Of a stretch of DNA of 53,009 nt, positions 45,101 through 53,009 are shown piece by piece. The DNA lies in assembly GCA_002633005.1 (NCBI GenBank), contig NMRA01000876.1, forward strand, positions 1-53,009, written 5' to 3'. Position 1 is the stretch's first letter. Every line of letters starts with the position of its first letter. The DNA is from Phoronis australis. Its lineage: Eukaryota > Phoronida > Phoronidae. Made by a program: the position numbers and the translations under genes. A model generated the notes under the pieces. The model saw nothing but the letters and a program-made list of their open reading frames with translations. It did no database searches and had not been told where the DNA came from.

Positions 45101-48100
45101 CAGGGAAAAGGATCAGGGTGGAGAAATGAGACTGATTTAATGAAGACGAAATTACTGTAACATATTTGACAGAGCTCTGACAGGCTCTACCAAAAGTCTG
45201 ATAAAACTTTTACCAGAATTATTTAGCAGTTAAGACGAACCTTTGTCGCAATAAGATAACGCTTTTTTCGAGCTTTCGTCAGTTTACAGTGACGACATCG
45301 CTCTTACCCGTTAATTGTTTATTACGGATTTCGAGAACTTGCATAGAAAAACAGCTGTCGAAATTTTTGCCAGGACTGAAATGGTTTCTAGTCGAACATA
45401 AATAGATATTTGGTCGCGGTTTGATGAGCCCAAACTTTGTCAAATTTCAACGTTGTCCAGTTACTTTTGCATGGGCGGCGCACCATAGGGGGCTGGGGGC
45501 TTTAACCCCCCACTTTTTTCAGTGCTGCGTCGCCCATGTTTTGATAATTAGAGTGAGTGGCCTAAGCCCAAGGTTGATTTTTGTGACAAAAAGCGGGTTC
45601 ATTGCATGTTCATAAATATCTTGAAAAAACTAATACATGTATGATCAACAGGGGTGCTACGAAAATGAAATGCGCAGTAGATCTGCTTGTATTACCTGTT
45701 CATCAAACGGGAAGTAGGTGATATCTATAGGGCAGGTACTAATGGTTTTGGCCGGAAAGTTCCACTGTACTCTGCCTTCCGAAGTGACAATAACCATGGT
45801 GTCCTGGGTTACGTCAAATGGGGAGTCGCCTTCACCACCAGCGCTTGAGATAAAAACAACGTGAAAAAGAGCCATCCATTTTTAACAAGTGTCCTGCTGG
45901 ACCAGATTTAAGTCAGCCTTACTATGAAACAATGAGCAAACCGGTTTCACTTTCAGAATCAGAAAGCGCTAATTACTTTCACAACCTGCAACAAATTACG
46001 CGTGATTTTCAAAATCTTGTAAATCAACAAATACAACAAATTCCGATGTTTTTAGCTTTGGTCCAAGATAGTAACTTCGAAATGTCTATTCCATTCCATT
46101 CAAAAATGCATCGTTGGTTGTAAAACGACAATGGAAAGCCCCAAAGAGAGTTTTTGAACACTTAGATTAATTTCTTATGCACACATTTTGGTGAATCTGT
46201 CAAAGAACTTTTTCTACGTCAATGTACTTGATTTTCACCATGAAAGCATGCTCATGTGGCCACGAAAACTGCAATGTTGTGATTGGTATGACCAGAATCG
46301 GTACGAGTCCAAGGGTTTCAGAATATATGTACTTTTGGGCCTCAAAGTTAGTTGTCAGGTACTTGAGTATTTCAAGAAGAAAGCGACGTTTCCATGGGAA
46401 ATTACAAATTTCTTTAGCGACAAGGATCGCTAGTAGGTAACGTAAACTGTCCCTCCTGTATCCGTCTTTGTTAAGAACACGGTTAATACAGTGTAGGGCC
46501 GTCCCGAATTACACGGCGGTAGATCTCCTTTTTCTCGGAGATAAAAAAGCGCGCGACCTTGTTTTCTAAATCAGGCACCTTTTAGTGTCTCTCGTTGATG
46601 TCGGGAAGGCGAAGAATTTCACATTTACGCCATTCACGGATATTTGTTCAGTTTGTCAAACTTTCTCACTGAACTGACGAATTGCTAGCTTAACTAACCT
46701 ATTGACGGCTTAACTAACCAATCAGAACGCAGCATTCTTGACACACCTTCGTCTGCGTTTCCAAGCCGCCATTTAACCCGACAAAAATGTCGTTGTCGGT
46801 AAAGCTTATTTTAGTCTATAGTTAAAAAAATTGAGCGATAAGAATGGTGAAACGGTGTAGTTCTGGAAGTCCTTATACAGCTCGAGAAGTATATCCTGTC
46901 ATTTTTTGGGCATTTCCTAAGCCAGAAAGTGTTGCCGGTTGTGTAAACGATGAATCAAACTGTGTGGACGGCAGCTAAACTTAAAGGAGCATGCCACCCA
47001 AAAACAACCTAATTTGTATTAATTTAGATCGAGTAGTTCTACTCCATAACGACACGTACGGTTGCGTTACCTGATTCCTGACGGCAGACGGAGGTGTTGA
47101 AATTATCCAATGACGTCATCGGTTTCACACGCAATCTTTTCAGCAGTCCACAACACGGGTTACTTGTGTCAGCTTATCGCTTGACGTCATCGTTTAACAC
47201 CAATAAATCATCACTTCGATGTAAAATCCTTAAAAATACATCGAGTTCTCATAAAAACGTGTTGTTTTATTTCACTCTTACGGATTTATTGGTATTTGGA
47301 CACACCGTAGCCTACAAAGTTCGGCAGGCCAATAAGGTCCGTAGCAGGAGTTTTGGGTCTGTTCGGAGATAATTTTGAAGTATTTTCCGTGAGATACAGA
47401 CAGGAGAACCTAGGTGTGTGTTGTTTAGACTTGTGATTTTTGAGTTCTAAACACAAAACGCTTGTTACTGGCCAGTGGCTCGGAGCCCGATCAGGCGCGT
47501 CGCGGCCGGCCGGATTGAGTCGTTATCCCCGCCCCGCGCCTGTGGCTCGGCAACTGATAAGACATCACGAACATAAACCAGCCAATGTTCAGTGGAAACT
47601 AAACTTCCAGTCAAGAAAATACTATACTGGTGAGCCAAAGTAATGAGCACCCGATTATGTTGGTGAATTAGCCACGAAAGTGCAAATCTACTTATTCGTC
47701 GGGGGCCGCGAATACACTGAGGTCCCGCTTTGGCCACAGCACCCGGCCGTCAGGGCAGAAGTTGTACATTGACAGTCATTATTTGAGTAATGTAAATGTA
47801 AATAAAGATTCCCCTAACACCTGGCCATGGGATGGAAATCGAGTTGTTTCACAACAGTTTCTGCCAGCAAATACTAAATTAGCATGAGCTCACACGGCCT
47901 ACAGTCGGTGTCTCGGCGTCAATTAGTATTACTTGCACCTAAAACCGGTAACGCAGTGATTTACTCATTGCTGGCTTCTCAAATCATTTGCACTCACGAA
48001 CACTCCAAAGGCATTACAAATTGCGTCTAATGAGACAGACTTTGTTTCAGTTTTTTATAAGTATTGGCTAGGGTGAGAATAATTCATTTTGAAACAGAAC

Positions 48101-50910
48101 GCTCAGTAGTACTAAATAACGCCATCATGGTAACTCGCAATCCCGACTTAGGACGAGCTAGAGCTCATCAGTCCCGACTTCGCAGTTGGATCGTTAAGTT
48201 TTACAGGCTATCAATTCGAACAGGAGTACAGTGATGAAGAAATACTAGAGAGGCGTCGTGAACAAGCTCAGACAACGGAACGTATGGAGTTATTTGGTAA
48301 GCCGGCATTCATTCGTCAGGCACTGTCGACGTCTGCAGGCCACAGACACGGCGATGTTTCACGGCCTCATACTTGCTATTTACAGCGTACATTTCATTCT
48401 TCACTACCATGAGCCACTTCCTAAGCACTTCGGACTCCCGAGGAAGTAAAAAAAAAACGATATACCCGCTTTCCTCGCAGCTGTTTAGTTCGGACAAGCG
48501 GGAACGATGCACCGCAACATAGCGGCATTCACTCTGCATATGAACCACTGACGTAGCTAGCGTCGTTTTTCACCTTCCTCACAGGTTAACGCGACTCACA
48601 CCTCTTGGCAAGGTAAGGTCGACCGTATGAGAGGTGATGTGGATATAGACCGATTAGGACGGCAAAAAAGACTAATTAAATCGGGTGGCATTCTCCTTTA
48701 CCAATTATGCTGGATTACTTGAAGGTTAAACATAAAATTAATATATTTGTTCCAAGATATATACTGTTCAGTTTGGTGGCTATACTGTAGGTCTATCTGA
48801 TTTTGACTTCGGATTTTCACTCGTGTGGGGGCCCTTGTCTCGGCATCTGTTGGATCCCAGCACTAGTCTAGCGGTAGTCCCTGGAAAGTTGTTTTTAATG
48901 ATATTTTTATTATTTATCATTTATTTCGACCTATAATGGACATCGTTCTGTTTCGTAGCACAGGTAGATTTTTTGTTATTCCCATACCCGTAGGCTGGCG
49001 TTCAAGTGAAATTCTCACCAAACTTGATAGATTCAATCGGCACATGCATGCTGGGAGGTCACTAGATTACTTAACTCAAAGCCTCGTTCGAACTTTTATC
49101 AAGAAAAAATAAACAGTTGAATTAATTTTTGATGAGAACCTCTAGTATACACTACGCCTGTAGAGTTAAGGAGAGCTCACTGTAGTTGTTTAAACATGGT
49201 ACTTGAATTTATGAAGCTTCATAAAACAATTTTAGTTATTTTTCTAAATGGCCACTTTTTGCCACTACACCAGACTTGTCATATTTTGTTACCACACCAC
49301 ATCTTAGAGGTCATGCTACGTTTTAAATTACGTTAAATAATATGAAGTTCATCAGACGATTTGTCTTTATGGTGCACTCAATTACGGCCAATTCCATGCG
49401 TTAATTTTACTTTTGGACACAGCCCTAGACCTACCGAAGCTACCGTAACTGCTTGTAGGATAAGATGAGCATGTGCCTGAGCTACGAAGCTCATTTTTTT
49501 CGCTAGAAGATTGGAAAAGTACATGACTTTGTATAAACAGTGCTATCGACTCGACCTACTTTACTTGGAGAATACAATCAGATGTGACTCACTTTTCATT
49601 TGGCGGAATTTAGCAGACGGCAGAATAAAAATATCGTCGAATCTTCACTCATTTTGTTCGAAATGTCCTGAAATCTATGGCATCGTACAGATAATACGAC
49701 TTTAAGATAAATATCCAGCTTTACGTGAATATATCGGATCAGTGGCCTTGTCAGTTTTCAAGTGAAGGTGAACCCCGCTGGCTCCGAAACACTTTTATTT
49801 CCTCGAACACATATTTTTTCATCGTCGCAGCTTTACAAATTTCCAAGCCAGGAAGGTACGATTCTCATCTGAAAAGTATGGCCTGTTGTCTTTGCCGAAG
49901 TGTTTTCCAAAAGTGCAAAAAACGCTCAATTCCACCAGGAACGTCGTTTAGCGACTGTGTATTTGCCTCTGACATACTGTTTGTTTGTCGGGTATCACGT
50001 CAGACTTTTCGCAAGGAGGCGGAGCTTGCGGTAGGTCAATTGCAGTCCCCACACAGCAGTAATACTTCGTTGACATTGGAAGGACGAATCAGGAAAGTAA
50101 TGCAACCGAGAAAACGTGTTAAGAATCAGACAACAGCAAATAACATTTGAACTCCAATTGCACAAAAACGAGGCAGCAAATGTGCCTGGCGGATATTTAG
50201 GGGATTGTACAACGAGATTCGAGTGTCGCTGTGTAATCCGGAACGGCACCATTTGTCAGTCATTAATTTCTCGTGAAATACCGATTGGTATGGTAACGCC
50301 ATTTGGTGAAAACGTATTTGTTTTAGTAGTAAATGAGCTCTTATGTGTATTTCTACACATATTTTGTTTTCTTAAAGACTAATTTTTAAATGAAACGAAT
50401 TGGTTTAGGCGCAACGAAAGGCATTTAGATATGCACTTTCGTGCGGCGATAACACACGGTGTTAGTTTGTGTGTGAGTTGCTAGACGCGGAGGAGTCTAG
50501 CAATCAAGCGTGTTGGATGATATGCGTTTATATACTAACTTTCTGTTCTTCACCAGTCTCCTTTCTGCTGTGTAATTAACTTGCACAACCGGAACCCACG
50601 CTACTAGCGATCCTAGCGGCGAAAATAAATGTGCAAGGTCCCATTGCGGCAACACGTAACCCTTGCAGTTAAACGCGCAGAAATGGCATGGTTGAGTTTA
50701 AAATTTGTTTGATACGCTCAGTTTAAGTTCGACAAGCTTTGCCACTGAAAATGACCCAACATGGTTGCCTGGAAGCATTGCCTGTTTTGCTAAAACTTAC
50801 CTGTTGTATAACGTGATGTCTGGTCTCCACAGTGAACTGGATTGAATGGCAGTCGTGTTCATTCCGTAGAAATAGTCTGGGTTCCACTTTAAATGATCAT
50901 CAGTCCATGA
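32973..50910 (-). CDS. Nicotinic acetylcholine receptor-type subunit, non-alpha (7 exons seen, 5' end outside window)
   Basis: Exons in transcript order: 50910-50801, 45843-45696, 44658-44565, 42386-42256, 41625-41457, 36728-36505, 33305-32973. All have GT donors and AG acceptors and join without a phase conflict into about 402 codons. The product is one subunit of a pentameric ligand-gated cation channel at the cell surface. Visible features are loop A (LWRPDITLYNS), a 13-residue Cys loop (C..IDITYFPFD..C), the four membrane helices, Glu at TM2 -1' (GEKVSL) as in cation channels, and DWKTVAMVFDRLFL entering TM4. The loop C region (TNYGHGEYP) lacks the adjacent cysteine pair that defines alpha subunits. 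TM2 has Ile at the usually invariant Leu 9' position. The signal peptide and first roughly 100 residues are missing; I found no matching exon up to 53009. Confidence 0.93.
34293..34552 (-). repeat. tRNA-derived SINE-like unit, copy 1
   Basis: On the minus strand the head reads GGTTCCGGTGGCTCAGTGGA (A box TGGCTCAGTGG), then GTTCCGGCTTCGAGTCCGG (B box-like), followed by a body with TTCATTAGGTCACTTGATGTG. The same order is found in copies 2 and 3. RNA polymerase III boxes in a tRNA-like head with a shared non-tRNA body define a SINE. Copy 2 follows directly, at a 260-base period. Confidence 0.75.
34553..34806 (-). repeat. tRNA-derived SINE-like unit, copy 2
   Basis: This copy is head-to-tail with copy 1. 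It shares the flanking words GAATATCTAA, TTTTAAAGTCTGGTCT and GGGTCACATGATGTGG (minus strand). Its tRNA head is more decayed (B box lost). Shared sequence on both sides of the SINE core suggests a tandem duplication rather than two insertions. Confidence 0.7.
35541..35706 (+). repeat. tRNA-derived SINE-like unit, copy 3
   Basis: In plus orientation: TAGGCTCAGTAGACCAGAGT (A box region), CCTGGTTTGACTTCCGGTCA (B box region), then TTCATTAGGTCACGTGATATG and CAGACCAGACT as in copies 1 and 2. It shares only the core, not the wider flanks, so it marks the true SINE limits better. Confidence 0.7.
36505..36728 (-). CDS. nAChR-type gene, exon F (TM3 and start of cytoplasmic loop)
   Basis: The acceptor is GTTCCAG and the donor AACAAG/GTGAGTG, a strong site. 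The first two bases complete Gly, giving PLIG-EFFAAMTVMLTM as in the family's PLIGEYL segment. TM3 (STILTIVVLKFHHK) is followed by PEWMRILVLRVLARLL, the conserved membrane-proximal helix, then a Lys/Glu-rich loop. Confidence 0.92.
39301..41201 (+). mobile_element. TTAA/AGGAG DNA transposon, copy 3 (longest ballast-like ORF)
   Basis: The ends are AGGAGAATGCTACCC (39301-39315) and GGGTGGCTTTCTCCT (41187-41201). Both flanks are perfect TTAA (39297-39300 and 41202-41205). It lies in nAChR-type intron E-F. Relative to copies 1 and 2 it keeps about 0.35 kb of extra central sequence (about 40450-40830) containing the Cys-rich part of the P2X7-ballast-like ORF. The THAP remnant on the opposite strand (about 40890-41045) is badly damaged. 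The exact TTAA duplication suggests insertion was by a transposase with TTAA specificity. Confidence 0.88.
40370..40712 (+). pseudogene. P2X7 intracellular (ballast)-domain-like protein, broken, inside transposon copy 3
   Basis: The frame from 40370 reads YQFEPEYTDQEI, then LSWCQ, a TGA at 40490-40492 where Cys is expected, ANCTIMETTDACVCCHEIPQ, and TAG at 40568. One frameshift later it reads QICLTNHPDFAPHLNKYVLT (about 40581-40640), a TAG, and EDLTNESVIK. The order WC-x-C-x2-C, M.T...C.CC.E, then C....P.F..HLN..VL, is that of the Zn-binding cysteine-rich domain at the C-terminus of P2X7 receptors and of many unnamed invertebrate proteins. It has at least three stops and a frameshift and is dead. 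The match is from memory of the family pattern. Confidence 0.62.
41457..41625 (-). CDS. nAChR-type gene, exon E (TM1-TM2)
   Basis: The acceptor is TTTCAG and the donor ATAG/GTAAT. It encodes VFPGLLITFIGMMTFCLPPD (TM1 and linker), AGEKVSLCVTMVISMALVLL (TM2) and SEILPPTSLTIPLI. Counting Lys as 0', Glu is at -1' (cation selectivity) and position 9' is Ile, usually Leu. It ends with one base of a Gly codon. Confidence 0.93.
42051..42196 (+). repeat. Compound microsatellite in nAChR-type intron D-E
   Basis: Four exact TCTGTGTGCC decamers (42061-42100) after a partial one are followed by (TC)n (42101-42119) and then (TG)n to about 42196. It lies only about 60 bases from the donor of exon D. Confidence 0.95.
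42256..42386 (-). CDS. nAChR-type gene, exon D (loop C to pre-TM1)
   Basis: The acceptor is TTTCCAG and the donor ATG/GTGAG. It encodes NVEWVMRNVTAKKKV, then TNYGHGEYPTVIYTIVIQRR and MFYMFNM. The RR before TM1 and the TIVIQRR strand are typical. No vicinal cysteines occur in the loop C segment, so this is a non-alpha-type subunit. Confidence 0.92.
42387..44133. other. nAChR-type intron C-D, proximal part
   Basis: AT-rich, with no exon or repeat recognised. A short segment near 43200-43240 (AACGTTGGTGG) resembles the inverse of 36130-36160, too weakly to call a repeat. Confidence 0.4.
44141..44480. mobile_element. 340-bp MITE in nAChR-type intron C-D
   Basis: The left end is CATAGATTATAGA and the right end TCTATAGTCTATG, with the inverted similarity extending to about 35 bases on each side (CAACTCCG and CGGAGTTGG). 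The flanks are an exact 7-bp duplication ATTAAAC at 44134-44140 and 44481-44487. No coding sequence. The element ends about 85 bases from exon C. Confidence 0.8.
44565..44658 (-). CDS. nAChR-type gene, exon C (Cys-loop end, loop B)
   Basis: The acceptor is TTTAG and the donor GGAG/GTAAG. It encodes SCSLEFGSWVFSKNEIDWKL, including the second Cys of the loop and the conserved GSW of loop B. A second AG eight bases in would remove the cysteine, so the first acceptor is preferred. It ends with one base of a Val codon completed by exon D. Confidence 0.92.
45470..45538 (+). repeat. 69-bp foldback repeat, copy B (inverted copy at 17972-18040)
   Basis: The ends CATGGGCGGCG and CGTCGCCCATG are complementary at 10 of 11 positions. 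In between, GGGGGCTTTAACCCCC forms a second, inner inverted repeat. It lies in intron B-C, about 160 bases from exon B. Confidence 0.65.
45696..45843 (-). CDS. nAChR-type gene, exon B (Cys-loop start)
   Basis: The acceptor is CTCAAG and the donor CAG/GTAAT. The first base completes the Ser codon begun in exon A. It then reads AGGEGDSPFDVTQD, VQWNFPAKTISTCPIDITY and FPFDEQ, and ends in phase 0. It carries the first cysteine of the Cys loop; the second is in the next exon. Confidence 0.92.
46717..46774 (-). repeat. Fragment shared with the 4698-4880 MITE
   Basis: ATCAGAACGCAGCATTCTTG and ACACACCTTCG..CGTTTCC..GCCGCCATTT match the reverse complement of about 4794-4848, with a few substitutions and a small insertion. 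The inverted ends of that MITE are not conserved here. Confidence 0.65.
46844..46978 (+). pseudogene. Possible THAP-like fragment (44 codons)
   Basis: ATG at 46844 opens MVKRCSSGSPYTAREVYP and FWAFPKPE, resembling the start of THAP domains of the type MV.RC..G.C......YP...F..FPKP. The second cysteine is absent and the frame stops after 44 codons, 6 bases before TTAA and transposon copy 2. It is probably a decayed remnant; the similarity is short. Confidence 0.3.
46985..48697 (+). mobile_element. TTAA/AGGAG DNA transposon, copy 2
   Basis: The ends are AGGAGCATGCCACCC (46985-46999) and GGGTGGCATTCTCCT (48683-48697). The left flank is TTAA and the right flank TTAC (one change). Same orientation as copy 3, opposite to copy 1; it lies in nAChR-type intron A-B. 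It has the ballast-type leader motif YQFEQEYSDEEI starting at 48209 (plus) and a THAP remnant on the minus strand (about 48309-48548) with PRESEVLRKW and NSKYEAV but a frameshift that destroys the first cysteine pair. The same internal deletion type as copy 1 joins the two. Confidence 0.87.
48698..50800. other. nAChR-type intron A-B, distal part
   Basis: It holds the inverted copy of the 10294-10585 repeat (49126-49488). A 141-codon open frame at 49725-50150 (plus) starts at GTG and has no recognised domain. No exon of the receptor was seen here. Confidence 0.4.
49126..49488 (-). repeat. Dispersed repeat, copy B
   Basis: Inverted partner of 10294-10585; see that entry. It contains an extra segment of about 70 bases near 49260-49330 that is absent from copy A. 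Confidence 0.65.
50801..50910 (-). CDS. nAChR-type gene, exon A (loop D/A region)
   Basis: This 110-base exon starts after TTTTAG and ends before GTAAG. It encodes SWTDDHLKWNPDYFYG and SSLWRPDITLYN plus two bases of a Ser codon. Its length of 110 bases equals that of the corresponding exon in vertebrate nicotinic receptor genes, a family hallmark. The next upstream exon was not found. Confidence 0.92.
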
Positions 50911-53009
50911 CTAAAAGAACAGGACACAATGTTGGCAACATAAAGTGCTAAAGTAGTCGATTCAGTGAAAAGTATGTGATGCTGGTGTATTCCCAAAAAA
51001 CATGGGCGTCAGGTTTCGACAAAATTCGTCATGTCATGTCGCCCCAAAATGCTGGATAACAACGTATTTATCACCGAGTACTAAGGGTGCGCGGAGGTCG
51101 GGTAGATCAGAAAATCCAGATACAAATCCAAGTCTCAAACTTAGGCAAAATTGCGCCACTTGGCCAACAATCAAGGAACAAGGGATTTCTTCTCGAGAAC
51201 CAATCGGCCAACTGGAGAGAGAGGAGGGATGGAGTCTGAGGCTGAGTTGGGCCGCCCCGGCCCCGCAGTGTTCGCCACATCTGAAAATCTAAACAGGTCG
51301 CACGCGTAAAAACTGCAACAAACACCTGGCCACCCAAAAGACGGCCCTTGTAAAAACTCCTGCGCAAGGGTGTTTTTGCTGACTAGTTAGACTTCGCAGA
51401 ACTAACCACTGAGCCTAAATTATTTTCAATGTGTTATGCTATCAGTTGTCCGCCGAACACAAAAAGGTGACTACTATCGTAACTATGAGCGACTTTCGTG
51501 CCCGACTGCGCCTCCATTGAGCAGGTAGTGGATAAGGCTTATAGGTGGCACTGGGCCTTTGTTTAAATTCAAATGACTATGACTAGCTGTCCAAGATGGA
51601 TTGAAAAGTGTGATTGAGCGATTATTTGCAAGCCGCGTTACACCATAAATAGATAGCGGCCCCGCGGTCTGTCGCTTGAGTGAGATCGGTGATTAGGCTT
51701 TCGGCAACTGACCACGTAGCCTTTATTCAGTTTCAAAGGACTATGGCCAGTTGCCGTCAAGCGTAATTTGAACCAGTGAAGACAACAGGACGCTGCAACA
51801 CGTTAAAAGCGGTCGTGGAGATCTCTCCGAGAGAAAGTCGAATGCTCCCGAAAAGCGACTGATGCAGGCGCATCCCATCCGGAACACCTCCAGTGTTTCC
51901 CAAAATGTCTTATGTGTTCCAAATGTCCTCGGAAGAAGTATGCTGAGTATGAAACAGAAATGATCGCGATTACAATCCATCAATCAGCTAACAGCATCGC
52001 TCCCGACCAGGAAATTCCGTTAAACGACGACTAATAGGTACTAAACAAGGCAATTTTGTAGCAGCAAATATGGGTTCCATTTTCGTCAATGAAAGCTGAG
52101 GAACCAAACGTCAATATTTCCTAAGTTAGTAAAACACACGAGTCACTTTTCACGCAGTACAAATATGAATGAAAAGGTAAGCAAAAGAATTAAACACGTG
52201 GTACGTTGATTTACGAAGTTGTACGCGGAATATTGCAAAATGATTTTGAAACTCTACAAAACCGCCAAAGTGTTTTAAAATAGGATTTCGTTTTCACTTG
52301 ATGCAACTTTTCTATAACAATCGTGAAATTCCTAATATGTATTTCTGAAAGTCTCTATTGCAAAAGGGGAACAATTTATAAACAATGTAGGAAACTATCT
52401 GAAAGCTTCACAGATGATAAAACCAGGGCTGAGTTGCATAAAGCTTCAAAAGTTATCCGCTGGATAAGTTTGATTGTTGCATGACGTCACGTGCATTGTT
52501 CAACTATAACAACGTGACGCGTGACAATGCGACGTACATAACGCTAAACCCTCGTGAGAGACCGCCCCGAGTTGGCTGCTGGAGCATCTCGGGGCGGTCT
52601 GGGATCAAGCGGAAAAACCACAGGGTAAATCTGTGGTCGACGAATCTATTCGGTCGATTACATTTTATTGCCCGTGACGCCGCTAAGGTCTGCCTGAAGA
52701 AATATGACTCGCGTGTTTGTATTTTCGCCTTTTTCAATGACATGTAAAAGATTCATCAACAAATTCCTCGTAAAATTCTGAAAACAAGCGTTTTTCTCCC
52801 ACTAAAATCGATGAAGTTTTGGCCGAGATAGTTCACTTTCAGTCCAGGCTAGACCTGCACACTCGGAGAATCGTCACACAAGATTACTACGCGGTAATGC
52901 GGTTTCACTGTCAACAAAGGAAGACGTCAAAATCGACTTATAATTGTCATTTTTAAACTATTTGCATGTTAAATTATCAAAATGTAAGTAAGATCGTACT
53001 CTATATTTT
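50911..53009. other. Region upstream of nAChR-type exon A
   Basis: By position this is intron or 5' gene sequence of the receptor. I searched the minus strand for the expected N-terminal segment (Asn-x-Trp before a GT donor) and did not find it. The stretch TTATCCGCTGGATAA near 52453-52467 is a short palindrome seen at the ends of many invertebrate repeats. No gene is supported. Confidence 0.4.
52559..52600. repeat. Perfect 13-bp GC-rich hairpin
   Basis: AGACCGCCCCGAG (52559-52571) and its exact reverse complement CTCGGGGCGGTCT (52588-52600) flank a 16-base loop. The stem is 10 of 13 G/C and would be very stable as RNA or single-stranded DNA. No terminator or RNA family is recognised. Confidence 0.75.

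Noticed and set aside
46188-46440. Overlapping plus-strand frames of 72-82 codons
   Set aside because: No domain, and they lie in an intron beside repeats.
49725-50150. 141-codon open frame on the plus strand
   Set aside because: It starts at GTG, its first ATG is far inside, and no domain or signal peptide is visible; it lies in an intron on the opposite strand.
51741-51983. Possible N-terminal exon of the nicotinic-type gene (80-codon minus frame)
   Set aside because: It has no signal peptide followed by the expected Asn-x-Trp segment and no donor in the right phase.
1-53009. CRISPR arrays, operons, phage or bacterial defence systems
   Set aside because: No spaced direct-repeat array, no polycistronic gene order and no prokaryotic signals; the window is clearly animal DNA.

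Overview
The window is animal nuclear DNA: intron-split genes with GT/AG splice sites, single-exon receptor genes, dense transposon debris, CA/GT microsatellites and a few unresolved bases. The gene types (an LRR-immunoglobulin receptor, an FMRFamide-receptor-like GPCR, a non-alpha nicotinic receptor subunit) point to a bilaterian invertebrate. A marine deuterostome is my best guess, because the word AGGCCTA recurs, but the sequence alone does not settle this. All functional names come from motif recognition, not from searches.

Layout. 1-4150: an old 98-bp repeat pair, then a 5'-truncated non-LTR retrotransposon with a 13/14-matching target duplication, itself interrupted by a 2.16-kb TTAA-flanked DNA element. 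4270-4880: two short inverted-repeat elements, one with a perfect 8-bp hAT-type target duplication. 6421-9189 (minus): an intact single-exon LRR-Ig membrane receptor with a TATA box. 10.2-17.9 kb: repeats, microsatellites and a broken THAP gene. 18.07-20.0 kb: the first of three copies of a TTAA/AGGAG transposon. 20.66-22.1 kb: a duplicated, broken, unidentified coding segment around a 143-base gap. 25.76-28.0 kb: an intact GPCR gene preceded by an 846-base-offset duplicate of its upstream region and 5' half, joined at a single N. 32.97-50.91 kb (minus): seven phase-compatible exons of a nicotinic-type Cys-loop receptor subunit (about 402 residues; N-terminal exons lie outside the window). Its introns hold the other two TTAA transposon copies, tRNA-derived repeats and a 340-bp inverted-repeat element with a 7-bp target duplication.

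The most interesting item is the transposon family at 18069-19998, 46985-48697 and 39301-41201. All copies share AGGAG terminal inverted repeats and TTAA or near-TTAA flanks. They carry remnants of two convergent genes: a THAP zinc-finger start near one end, and on the opposite strand an ORF that in the 39-41 kb copy resembles the cysteine-rich intracellular (ballast) domain of P2X7 receptors. All copies look dead.

The three receptor genes do not form an operon or shared pathway in any way the sequence shows; they are neighbours separated by repeat-rich DNA.
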